In this document: one piece after another, positions 16,143 to 23,953 of the stretch
Layout of the letters: the number at the start of each line of letters is the position of its first letter
How positions within the stretch are numbered: position 1 is the first letter of the stretch
From: Methylophilus sp. TWE2
Lineage (GTDB): Bacteria > Pseudomonadota > Gammaproteobacteria > Burkholderiales > Methylophilaceae
NCBI RefSeq assembly: GCF_001183865.1
Contig: NZ_CP012020.1
Location: 2,041,839 to 2,105,838, forward strand
Length of the DNA: 64,000 nt
Reading direction: 5' to 3'
Notes under the pieces: model-generated
Database searches by the model: none
Told to the model about the DNA's origin: nothing
What the model saw: only the letters and a program-made list of their open reading frames with translations
Program-made: the position numbers and the translations under genes

Positions 16143-16613
16143 ATGAACGTTAAATCCTGCTTGACCACACTCGTGTTGCTTTCGTCATTTTCATTGCCAG
16201 CGCTGTCAGCCACAGTTGCCAGCCCTGATTACAGTGGTGAATACCTCTGCAAAGGCAACAACGTCACTGTGGGTGACTACGAAGTCACCATCTACCTGAA
16301 AAAAAATCGTCGCAACAGCACAGCCAATGTGTCTGTGTATGACCTGGCGACCCACACCGAAAACAAACAAAGCTACACCGGCCAGGCCATTACCCGCGGC
16401 AGGCAACTGGCAATGACTTTTAAATTGTCTGATGCCAAATATGCCGAGTTTTCGACGGGGATGGGCCAATTTACCAAGGTGGGTAAAAGCGGCTGGTCAT
16501 TTAAAAACGACTACTATGAACCAGACGATACTGGTGGCAATTATGGTCATGAAACCTGCACCATGAAACCATTGCAAACCACGCCTAACACTACACCAGC
16601 CAACAAGCGCTAG
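16143..16613 (+). CDS. Small secreted protein of unknown function
   Basis: 156 residues. It has a clear signal peptide with cleavage probably after ALSA (residue 23). The mature part is rich in beta-forming, polar residues and begins DYSGEYLCKGNN; two mature cysteines, C36 and C139, may form a disulfide joining both ends of a barrel. No family recognised. It may be a lipocalin-like periplasmic protein, but that is a guess from composition. It stands alone on the plus strand between the glucan genes and lpdA, 74 bases before lpdA. Confidence 0.7.
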   Translation: MNVKSCLTTLVLLSSFSLPALSATVASPDYSGEYLCKGNNVTVGDYEVTIYLKKNRRNSTANVSVYDLATHTENKQSYTGQAITRGRQLAMTFKLSDAKYAEFSTGMGQFTKVGKSGWSFKNDYYEPDDTGGNYGHETCTMKPLQTTPNTTPANKR

Positions 16614-16687
16614 TAGATGGACAGCCTGAAAGTGAACTCGTTCTTTTGGTGATAAAATAGCAAAACTAATCGGAATATAAGGTTTTC

Positions 16688-18460
16688 ATGAGTCAAATGG
16701 TTGAAATAGTGGTGCCGGATATCGGCAATTTTGAGAGTGTCGATGTCATCGAAGTCTTGGTGGCTGTGGGTGATACCATTGCCAAGGAAGATTCCCTGAT
16801 TACCGTGGAATCTGACAAAGCCTCCATGGACATTCCTTCGTCACATGCCGGCGTGGTTAAAGAACTCAAGGTGGCCGTCGGTGACAAAGTAGCCAAAGGC
16901 AGCCTGATCTTACTCTTAGAGAGCGCCGAAACAACAGCTGCACCAGCCAAGCCAGCAGAAGAACCTGCCCAAGCTAGACAACCCGAATCAGCACCAACCG
17001 CCCCAACTCAGGCACCTGCACCAGCCACTGCGACAGGTAACAATGACATCACGTGCCAGGTCATGGTACTGGGCTCAGGCCCAGGGGGCTACACTGCCGC
17101 CTTCCGCGCGGCTGACCTCGGCTTAAAAGTAGTACTGGTCGAACGCTATCCAACCTTGGGTGGTGTGTGCCTCAATGTTGGTTGCATTCCATCCAAGGCT
17201 TTATTGCATACAGCCAAGGTGATTACCGAAGCAGAAGAGACCGAACACCACGGCCTGAGTTTTGGCAAACCGAATATTGACCTCGACAAACTGCGTGGCT
17301 GGAAAGCCAATGACGTGGTTGGTAAATTGACAGGTGGCCTGGCACAAATGGCCAAGGCACGCGGTGTTACCGTCGTCAACGGTGTCGGTAAATTCAGCAG
17401 CCAGAACCAAATCGCAGTGACAGCGGCTGATGGTAAAACCACTTTGGTCGGCTTTGAGAACGCCATCATTGCGGCAGGCTCACAGGCCACGAAATTCCCT
17501 GGCGCACCAGAAGACGAGCGCATTATGGATTCTACCGGCGCATTGGCATTGGCAGATATTCCTGGCCGCATGCTGGTCATTGGCGGCGGTATTATTGGCC
17601 TGGAAATGGGTACTGTCTACGACGCACTGGGCACAAAAGTCAGCGTCGTCGAATTTATGGATGGCCTGATCCCAGGCGCGGACCGCGACCTGATCCGTCC
17701 ATTGCAGAAACGCATGGAAAAACGTTTTGAAAGCATCATGGTTTCAACCAAGGTGTCTAAACTGGAAGCCAAGCCTGACGGGATTTATGTAGACTTTGAA
17801 GGCGCAAATGCTCCTAAAGAAACACAGAAATATGACCGCGTGCTGGTCTCTATTGGCCGCCGTCCCAATGGTAAAAATATTGGTGCCGAAAACGCTGGTG
17901 TGATCGTCGATGACCGTGGCTTTATCGCTGTTGATAAGCAGATGCGCACCAACGTGCCAAATATCTTTGCCATTGGCGATATCGTTGGCCAGCCCATGTT
18001 GGCACACAAAGCCACGCATGAAGCCAAAGTGGCCGCTGAAGTCATCGCCGGACACAAAGTAGAATTTGTTGCCAGCGTGATTCCATCCGTTGCATATACA
18101 GACCCTGAAATCGCCTGGGTCGGTCTCACCGAAACCGATGCCAAAGCTAAAGGCATTGAAATCGAAAAAGCCAGCTTCCCGTGGGCAGCCAGTGGCCGTG
18201 CGTTGTCAATTGCAAGAACTGAAGGCGTCACTAAGCTGATTTTCGATAAAGACACGCACCGTGTGATTGGTGCGGGTATTACAGGTGTCAACGCTGGAGA
18301 ACTCCTTGCAGAAGCCGTGCTGGCGATTGAAATGGGCGCTGATGCACACGATTTGGGCCTCACCATACACGCTCATCCAACCTTATCCGAAACAGTCTGC
18401 TTCGCTGCAGAACTCAAGGAAGGCACGATTACGGATATGCTGCCGCCGAAAAAGCGCTAA
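16688..18460 (+). CDS. lpdA: Dihydrolipoyl dehydrogenase (E3) with N-terminal lipoyl domain
   Basis: 590 residues. The first 80 residues are a lipoyl domain with Lys44 in ESDKASM, joined by an Ala/Pro-rich linker (about 82-118) to a flavoprotein disulfide reductase. That part has FAD motif [10 protein letters not shown] (129-138), the redox-active disulfide C161/C166 in [13 protein letters not shown], an NAD-binding [10 protein letters not shown], and the C-terminal catalytic histidine in HAHPTLSE. It reoxidises dihydrolipoyl groups of the pyruvate dehydrogenase complex. Lipoyl-fused E3 occurs in Neisseria and other betaproteobacteria. It is 6.5 kb from aceEF and has its own SD (ATAAGG), so its transcription is separate. 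Confidence 0.96.
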   Translation: MSQMVEIVVPDIGNFESVDVIEVLVAVGDTIAKEDSLITVESDKASMDIPSSHAGVVKELKVAVGDKVAKGSLILLLESAETTAAPAKPAEEPAQARQPESAPTAPTQAPAPATATGNNDITCQVMVLGSGPGGYTAAFRAADLGLKVVLVERYPTLGGVCLNVGCIPSKALLHTAKVITEAEETEHHGLSFGKPNIDLDKLRGWKANDVVGKLTGGLAQMAKARGVTVVNGVGKFSSQNQIAVTAADGKTTLVGFENAIIAAGSQATKFPGAPEDERIMDSTGALALADIPGRMLVIGGGIIGLEMGTVYDALGTKVSVVEFMDGLIPGADRDLIRPLQKRMEKRFESIMVSTKVSKLEAKPDGIYVDFEGANAPKETQKYDRVLVSIGRRPNGKNIGAENAGVIVDDRGFIAVDKQMRTNVPNIFAIGDIVGQPMLAHKATHEAKVAAEVIAGHKVEFVASVIPSVAYTDPEIAWVGLTETDAKAKGIEIEKASFPWAASGRALSIARTEGVTKLIFDKDTHRVIGAGITGVNAGELLAEAVLAIEMGADAHDLGLTIHAHPTLSETVCFAAELKEGTITDMLPPKKR

Positions 18461-18482
18461 GAGATTCAGTAAAAGCTCTAAC

Positions 18483-18508
18483 AAAAAGCCCGCAATTGCG
18501 GGCTTTTT
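18483..18508. terminator. Bidirectional rho-independent terminator
   Basis: Perfect inverted repeat AAAAAGCCCGCAA / TTGCGGGCTTTTT with A and T runs on both sides. It ends lpdA (plus) and the convergent SPOR gene (minus, ending at 18529). Confidence 0.88.
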
Positions 18509-18528
18509 ACTTTAGCTACAGGCTTAAT

Positions 18529-19329
18529 TTACTGGCAAGGAATCTCTTTCAACACCGTATCCGGAAAGCGCGAACGTGACTTTTCCAAGCTGGCGAATTG
18601 CTGAGCCGATACCTGTTGTAGCTTGATCACCGCCTGGCCCCCGTTGCGCGGCGCTTTAATCAGCAATTTTACGCCTTTATTTTTGAGGTCTGCCATCAGT
18701 TTATCTGCCAGTTTTTCATCGCGGAACACACCAAATGAAATCGCATTACGCCATTTAGGGTCATCCTGCACAATAAAGAAATCCTCAACACCCAGTTTTC
18801 GCAACTCATCAGCCTTGGCCTGGGCGGCTTCAGGCGTCGCCAATGGTGGTTTGTATATCCAATAGCGGACATTTTCCTGGCCGCTGCTAGTCATATTGGT
18901 TTGCGTTTTAATATTCAGTTGCTGCGCTGCATTGGCAGCTTCAGTGACGCGTGACATATTAAACCCGCTCCATTCATAACAAGCCGTTTGTACTGGCGCG
19001 TGAGTTTCTGCAGGTTTAGCAGGTGTTTTTTCAGGGGCTTTAGGTTCAGCCTGTTTGCTTTCCGTCTTAGGCGAGTCAGGCGAGCTTGGCATCATGGCAG
19101 CTTGGGCGGGTGAAGGCTCTTCCGGCGTTACCGTTGATTCAGCAGGTTCAGGCGTAGGCGCGATCACCCGCTTTGGGTAAGATTCTAATGCCTTGGCGTC
19201 TAACAGTTTGATTTGTTCAGGATGCAATTCCGGCTTCAGGCTACTGACCGCTGGCGATAACGCATCGCGTTTAAAGTAGGCAAACACAGCCACATTGATC
19301 AATAGCAATATCCAGAATAGTCGTTTCAT
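18529..19329 (-). CDS. SPOR-domain inner-membrane protein
   Basis: 266 residues. A single N-terminal membrane helix (about 4-19), a long Pro/Glu/Ala/Lys-rich periplasmic linker (about 35-115), and a C-terminal SPOR-type domain (about 115-230) with RYWIYKPPLATPEAAQ and WRNAISFGVF. SPOR domains bind denuded septal peptidoglycan, so the protein is probably recruited to division sites. It follows coaX by 13 bases in the order birA-coaX-SPOR, which is common in betaproteobacteria, and is probably cotranscribed with them. Confidence 0.85.
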   Translation of the reverse strand: MKRLFWILLLINVAVFAYFKRDALSPAVSSLKPELHPEQIKLLDAKALESYPKRVIAPTPEPAESTVTPEEPSPAQAAMMPSSPDSPKTESKQAEPKAPEKTPAKPAETHAPVQTACYEWSGFNMSRVTEAANAAQQLNIKTQTNMTSSGQENVRYWIYKPPLATPEAAQAKADELRKLGVEDFFIVQDDPKWRNAISFGVFRDEKLADKLMADLKNKGVKLLIKAPRNGGQAVIKLQQVSAQQFASLEKSRSRFPDTVLKEIPCQ

Positions 19330-19342
19330 TGCACTGTACTTT

Positions 19343-20113
19343 TCATTTATCTGTATTCCTGGCCAGGCAGGCCAACCCCTTTAATACCAGATTATCCACA
19401 ATAATGGCCTGTGCTGACAATGCATGGGGCAAATATCTGCGCAACAACTGCGCATCGCCGCCACTGAGTAGCAATAATGGTGGTGTCCCGGCCTGTTCCG
19501 ACAACCGTGCATATTGCATGGCAATCGCCGCGGTCAGCGCTTGCACGCAGCCTAACCACATTGCTTGCTGACTATTACGGGCAAAATCCTGCCACTCAAT
19601 ATCTTCAGGATAACTGTAATCCAGTTGTGCAGCCCCCTGCTGCAAACTTTGCCACATCAGCCGCAAGCCTGGCTGGATGCTGCCACCCAGAAAATCTGCT
19701 TCATGATTGTTGACCAGCAAGGCATCTATCGTCATGGCGGTGCCTGCGGTGACCACCAACGCAGACTGGCTGAATTGCCGCCAGGCTGACAGCAGGCTAC
19801 ACCAGCGGTCACTGCCTAATTGTGCCGGGTGGCTGTAATGGTTTTTTAAACCCAACGCAGAACCTACTGCCTGAATCACATGCAAAGACTTCACCATGGC
19901 TGGCAATCCCTGCAACCAGCGTTCACCGGCGACATTGCTGAGCCAGACCTGATCTGCCTCTAATACTGCCTGACGTAACAACCCCGTTTCACTGCTTGCA
20001 GCAAACCAGTGCGCATTTTCCAGCGTATGAATCTGCCAAGAAGTATCGTCATCTGCCGCGGGACACCATGCCCATTTGGTCCGGCTATTGCCCGCGTCTA
20101 TCAATAATTTCAC
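19343..20113 (-). CDS. coaX: Type III pantothenate kinase
   Basis: 256 residues. It phosphorylates pantothenate, the first step of coenzyme A synthesis, without feedback inhibition by CoA. The ASKHA-fold nucleotide motifs are present: DAGNSRTKWAW (6-16), a second-domain GTAMTIDALL and the GGSIQPGL segment. The length is normal for CoaX. The start codon is GTG, and GTGA overlaps the birA stop by four bases, so translation is coupled to birA. No other pantothenate kinase is visible in the window. Confidence 0.94.
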   Translation of the reverse strand: MKLLIDAGNSRTKWAWCPAADDDTSWQIHTLENAHWFAASSETGLLRQAVLEADQVWLSNVAGERWLQGLPAMVKSLHVIQAVGSALGLKNHYSHPAQLGSDRWCSLLSAWRQFSQSALVVTAGTAMTIDALLVNNHEADFLGGSIQPGLRLMWQSLQQGAAQLDYSYPEDIEWQDFARNSQQAMWLGCVQALTAAIAMQYARLSEQAGTPPLLLLSGGDAQLLRRYLPHALSAQAIIVDNLVLKGLACLARNTDK

Positions 20114-21099
20114 GCTGCGCTCCGCAGACTGATTTCACCGGCATTGAAGCGCTGTTGACCAGCTGCCGTTTCTACCAGCAGACTGCCCTCTTCTGCAACG
20201 CCTAACACTTGTCCTGGCACCACCTGCCCGCTTGCCAGCAACAGATTGACTGGTTGTTGATGAAACGCATGATAGGTGGTCCACTCAGACTGAAAATAGG
20301 CAAACCCGTGTTCCGCGAACTGGTTTAAATGCATGGCAAGCTGGTTCAGGCAACGGCCCAGCAACAAATTAGGATCCATCGCCTGTCCAAACAACGCATT
20401 GAGGCCCATCACAGGCTGGTCAATCTGCTGGCGCATGTCAGTTTCCATTTCCAGGTTCAGGCCTATGCCAATCACCGCCGCACTCGGACCTTCCATATCG
20501 CCTTGCAATTCAATCAAAATGCCACCCAGCTTATGCCACTGCCCTTGGTGCTTCACCAGCAGGTCATTCGGCCACTTGAGCTGCACATCCGTCAAGCCCA
20601 AGTCATGCAAGGCGCGCACCAACGCCAAGCCCACAACGAGGCTCAGGCCAGATAAACCAGCCGCTCCACATTGAAACCGCCACAGCAGCGAAAATGTCAG
20701 GCTACCGCCCAATTGCGACAACCAGCTGCGACCACGACGGCCACGGCCCGCAGTCTGGATCTGCGCTGCCACACAAGTGCCATGGGCGACACCTCGGGCA
20801 CTTTCCTGCATCAGGTAACGGTTGGTCGAATCCACCTGTGCCATCACCTGCACATGAAACCATGGCGCATATTCGCCGCAGGCATGCACAATCTCATCCA
20901 CATCTAGCAAGGTCACAGGCTTAGGTAAGCGGTAACCGCGTCCGCGTACTGAGAATACCGTGATCCCCAGCATTTCAACCGATTGCATGGCGTTATAGAC
21001 TGTGGCGCGCGTCACCCCGAAGCGCTGTGCCAATGCCTCGCCAGAGTGAAATTTGCCATCGGCCAACACCGCCAATATCGGGAATGCTAATTTGTTCAT
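20110..21099 (-). CDS. birA: Biotin--[acetyl-CoA-carboxylase] ligase / biotin operon repressor
   Basis: 329 residues from the ATG at 21099 (MNKLAFPILA); further upstream in-frame codons would add an unrelated hydrophobic extension. The N-terminal winged helix (about 1-65, GEALAQRFGVTRATVYNAM) shows it is the bifunctional type with DNA-binding capacity. The ligase domain has the ATP/biotinyl-AMP loop GRGRRGRSW and KWPNDLLV, and the C-terminal SH3-like domain is present. It biotinylates acetyl-CoA carboxylase carrier protein and may repress biotin genes. It overlaps coaX by four bases and is divergent from glnS. Confidence 0.94.
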   Translation of the reverse strand: MNKLAFPILAVLADGKFHSGEALAQRFGVTRATVYNAMQSVEMLGITVFSVRGRGYRLPKPVTLLDVDEIVHACGEYAPWFHVQVMAQVDSTNRYLMQESARGVAHGTCVAAQIQTAGRGRRGRSWLSQLGGSLTFSLLWRFQCGAAGLSGLSLVVGLALVRALHDLGLTDVQLKWPNDLLVKHQGQWHKLGGILIELQGDMEGPSAAVIGIGLNLEMETDMRQQIDQPVMGLNALFGQAMDPNLLLGRCLNQLAMHLNQFAEHGFAYFQSEWTTYHAFHQQPVNLLLASGQVVPGQVLGVAEEGSLLVETAAGQQRFNAGEISLRSAA

Positions 21100-21153
21100 T
21101 AAATACAGTTTTAAAGGAAACAGGATGCGTGAATCATAGGCCGCAGTGTAGCA

Positions 21154-21179
21154 TATCGGCCTGGTAAGCCAGGCCGATA
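21154..21179. repeat. Perfect 11-bp inverted repeat between birA and glnS
   Basis: TATCGGCCTGG (21154-21164) and CCAGGCCGATA (21169-21179) flank a 4-base TAAG loop. There is no T run on either strand, so it is not a typical terminator, and both flanking genes point away from it. It may be an operator or a structured leader of either gene. Confidence 0.6.
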
Positions 21180-21266
21180 AAAGCCATAAAAGGCGTGCAT
21201 TAAGCGTTTTGGTCAGGTCGTGAAGCGTGTAAAATAGACCATACTTTAGAAACCTCAAGAATCGCC

Positions 21267-23048
21267 ATGTCGACAGAAAAAGAACCCATCCCCGCTGCCT
21301 CCAACTTTATCCGCGCCGTCATTGATAAAGACCTTGCAGAAAACAAATACGCGAACAAAAAATGGGCGGGCAGCCCAGGCGATGCAGCGCACCAGGCCAC
21401 TGGCCAAGTAGACTTTGCCAAAATCCGCACACGCTTTCCGCCCGAGCCTAATGGCTATTTGCATATCGGCCATGCCAAATCCATCTTTTTAAACTTTGGC
21501 CTGGCACGTGATTACGGCGGCGTCTGCCATTTGCGTTTTGACGACACCAACCCGGAAAAAGAAAGCCAGGAATACGTAGACAGCATCTCTGACATGGTGC
21601 AATGGCTGGGCTTTGGCTGGGACAACACCACGCCCAATGGCAGCAAAGAGAGCAATCTTTACTTTGCCTCTGACTATTTCGGTGTCATGTACCAAGCCGC
21701 AGAAGCGCTGATCACTAATGGTCATGCCTATGTCGACGAGCAAACGGCCGAAGAAGTGCGTATCAACCGTGGCACGCTGACTGAGCCAGGCAAGGATTCG
21801 CCTTATCGCAACCGCAGCGTAGAAGAAAACCTGCGTATTTTCCGTGAAATGCGCGATGGCAAACACCCCGATGGCAGCATGTTGTTGCGTGCCAAAATCG
21901 ACATGGCCTCGCCTAACATCAACATGCGCGACCCGGCCATTTACCGTATCCGTCGCGCGCATCACCATAATACGGGCGACCAATGGTGCATCTACCCGAT
22001 GTATACCTTCGCCCACCCGATTGAAGATGCGCTGGAGCAAATCACCCACTCCATCTGTACGCTCGAATTTGAAGATCAACGCCCGTTTTATGACTGGCTG
22101 ATGGCGCGTCTGGTAGAAGCTGGCCTACTGGCTAATCCGGTGCCTTACCAATATGAGTTTGCACGCCTGAACCTTACATATGTCGTACTCTCCAAGCGCA
22201 AGCTGATTCAACTGGTAGAAGAAAAACACGTCAGCGGCTGGGATGATCCCCGCCTGCCAACCCTGGCGGGTGCCCGCCGCCGTGGCTATACGCCAGAAGG
22301 TTTCAAGCTGTTTACTGACCGTATCGGCGTTTCCAAAGCAGATTCCTGGATCGACTACAGCATCCTAGAAGACTGCATGCGCGAAGTGCTCAACGAATCC
22401 GCACCCCGTAAAATTGGCGTGCTTGACCCGATCAAACTGGTCATTGATAACTACCCAGAGGGCCAAGACGAAGACTGCTACGCCCCTAACCACCCGCAAA
22501 AGCCAGACTTAGGCAAACGAGTGGTCAAACTCTCCAAAGAGTTATGGATTGAGCGTGAAGACTTTATGGAAGAACCTTCCAAAGGCTACTTCCGCTTATT
22601 CCCCGGCAATATGGTGCGCTTGCGCTATGGCTACGTGGTCAAATGTATCAGCTGCGAAAAGGATGCGGCTGGCAACGTGATTACCGTGCATTGCGAATAC
22701 CTGCCAGACACCAAATCCGGCACACCTGGCGCTGACAGCGTCAAGGTCAAAGGTAATATCCACTGGGTCAGCGCCAACCACGCTTACACCGCCGAAATCC
22801 GCCTGTACGACCGACTGTTTAAAGACCCACATCCAGGTAGCGGCGACAAAGACTTTTTAGAAGATATCAACCCGGATTCAGTCAAAGTCATTACCGCCCA
22901 ACTGGAACAAAGCGCCCAGGAAGCACAACCGGGTGACAGCTACCAGTTTGAGCGTCACGGGTATTTTGTCGCAGACAGAAAAGACAGCGTGGCTGGTAAA
23001 CCGGTGTTTAATAGAACAGTGACGTTGCGAGATAATTGGCAGAAGTAA
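21267..23048 (+). CDS. glnS: Glutaminyl-tRNA synthetase
   Basis: 593-residue class I aminoacyl-tRNA synthetase that charges tRNA-Gln. The nucleotide motif HIGH is at 66-69 in PPEPNGYLHIGHAKS, the KMSKS equivalent is VLSKRKL, and the C-terminal beta-barrel anticodon-binding domains are intact. FDDTNPEKE after HIGH is typical of the GlnRS/GluRS family, and the YHHR-like and WCIYPMYTFAHP segments support GlnRS. The stop codon TAA shares one base with the ATG of the next small gene (TAATG), which places that accessory gene under possible read-through from glnS. Confidence 0.96.
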   Translation: MSTEKEPIPAASNFIRAVIDKDLAENKYANKKWAGSPGDAAHQATGQVDFAKIRTRFPPEPNGYLHIGHAKSIFLNFGLARDYGGVCHLRFDDTNPEKESQEYVDSISDMVQWLGFGWDNTTPNGSKESNLYFASDYFGVMYQAAEALITNGHAYVDEQTAEEVRINRGTLTEPGKDSPYRNRSVEENLRIFREMRDGKHPDGSMLLRAKIDMASPNINMRDPAIYRIRRAHHHNTGDQWCIYPMYTFAHPIEDALEQITHSICTLEFEDQRPFYDWLMARLVEAGLLANPVPYQYEFARLNLTYVVLSKRKLIQLVEEKHVSGWDDPRLPTLAGARRRGYTPEGFKLFTDRIGVSKADSWIDYSILEDCMREVLNESAPRKIGVLDPIKLVIDNYPEGQDEDCYAPNHPQKPDLGKRVVKLSKELWIEREDFMEEPSKGYFRLFPGNMVRLRYGYVVKCISCEKDAAGNVITVHCEYLPDTKSGTPGADSVKVKGNIHWVSANHAYTAEIRLYDRLFKDPHPGSGDKDFLEDINPDSVKVITAQLEQSAQEAQPGDSYQFERHGYFVADRKDSVAGKPVFNRTVTLRDNWQK

Positions 23049-23224
23049 TGGACAAGAGCCACGCCGATCATTCATCGTTCACTAATAATCGGGAACGTAG
23101 CTTGAATGAGCAAGCGTGGCTAAATGTTGCTAATCAATGTCTGGACGACATCCTTTTCAAAAAGGTAGAAATCATCCCAGCAGAAGTCGTTTTTGAAAGA
23201 ACTGACCAAGTTCTAGACCAATGA
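23048..23224 (+). CDS. Small protein upstream of zeta-like kinase (possible antitoxin)
   Basis: 58 residues starting at an ATG that overlaps the glnS stop (TAATG) and ending in an ATGA overlap with the kinase gene. The sequence is hydrophilic and helix-forming (SLNEQAWLNVANQCLDDILF), with an acidic/aliphatic C-terminus (EIIPAEVVFERTDQVLD). No family recognised. Size, coupling and position before a zeta-like kinase suggest an antitoxin or binding partner (inference only). Composition is more AT-rich than glnS. A start nine or twelve bases upstream inside glnS is possible but less likely. Confidence 0.6.
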   Translation: MDKSHADHSSFTNNRERSLNEQAWLNVANQCLDDILFKKVEIIPAEVVFERTDQVLDQ

Positions 23225-23736
23225 AAAAAGTCATCATTATCGCAGGTCCAAATGGTGCAGGAAAAACCACTTTTGCCCGGGAATACTTGCCTAATGAGGC
23301 TAATTGTCCAATCTTCATTAATGCCGACCTCATTGCAGCTGGGTTGGCGCCCTTTTCCCCTGAAACGGCTGCGGTAAAAGCGGCAAGACTGATGCTGAAA
23401 GAAATTGAGTCAAATGTAAAAGCTGGAAATAGCTTTGCTATTGAAACAACGCTTTCAGGAAAAACTTACGCAAGAGATATTATCGAATGGAAAAAGGTTG
23501 GCTATCACATCACGCTTGCTTTTCTAAGCTTACCTGATCCAGAAATCGCGATAGCCAGAGTTGCCGCAAGAGTAGCCGCTGGTGGACACAATATCCCAGA
23601 AGGCACCATCAGGCGTAGATTCAAAGCAGGTTTAGAAAACTTTCATCAGCTTTACAGTCCTCTAGCAAATTCATGGTCTTTGTATGACAATTCAGGCGAC
23701 GAACCTAAATTAATATCACGAGGCGTAAATCTATGA
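23221..23736 (+). CDS. Zeta-toxin-like P-loop kinase
   Basis: 171 residues. The Walker A motif GPNGAGKTT is at 9-17, then INADLIAAGLAPFSPE, which resembles the zeta-toxin/AAA_33 kinase family in which an Asp near this point binds the substrate. FAIETTLSGKTY is the following conserved strand, and an Arg-rich lid occurs near residues 140-155 (EGTIRRRFKAGLENF). True zeta toxins phosphorylate UDP-N-acetylglucosamine and block wall synthesis; shorter relatives of this type are common but poorly characterised. It overlaps both neighbours by ATGA, making a three-gene coupled unit. No epsilon-type antitoxin was recognised. Confidence 0.82.
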   Translation: MKKVIIIAGPNGAGKTTFAREYLPNEANCPIFINADLIAAGLAPFSPETAAVKAARLMLKEIESNVKAGNSFAIETTLSGKTYARDIIEWKKVGYHITLAFLSLPDPEIAIARVAARVAAGGHNIPEGTIRRRFKAGLENFHQLYSPLANSWSLYDNSGDEPKLISRGVNL

Positions 23737-23903
23737 CTGAAAAAGAAAAGTTGATAGAAAAAGAGTTTAAAGATATTGACCAAGCTCTTCGCCGTGCAGC
23801 TCAAACTGCAAAAAAACTGGCAGAGCAAACTGGTACACCTTATGTAGTCACAAAAAATAATACTGATAGCTTGCAACAACCTGTCATTACTTACAAAGAG
23901 TAA
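23733..23903 (+). CDS. Small coiled protein downstream of zeta-like kinase
   Basis: 56 residues (MTEKEKLIEKEF...), starting in an ATGA overlap with the kinase stop and ending TAA at 23901-23903. The first 35 residues are strongly helical and charged with heptad-like spacing (FKDIDQALRRAAQTAKKLAEQ), and the tail is polar. No family recognised. The coupling shows it is made together with the kinase; it could be the actual neutralising partner or a subunit. It is short and easily missed by automated gene callers. Confidence 0.62.
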   Translation: MTEKEKLIEKEFKDIDQALRRAAQTAKKLAEQTGTPYVVTKNNTDSLQQPVITYKE

Positions 23904-23953
23904 TTTACAGTTGACTCTAGACTAGACCTTCCTAATCAGCTGACTCTTGAGCT

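Noticed and set aside
15947..16153. 68-codon frame before the secreted protein gene
   Set aside because: Basic, low-information product overlapping the start of the next gene, no good SD; more likely leader sequence.
17785..18366. 193-codon open frame on the minus strand opposite lpdA
   Set aside because: Fully inside lpdA, with low-complexity Ser/Ala/Pro composition and no domain; a shadow of a well-supported gene.
21489..22079. 196-codon open frame on the minus strand opposite glnS
   Set aside because: Entirely antisense to conserved GlnRS sequence, with no recognisable domain or SD.
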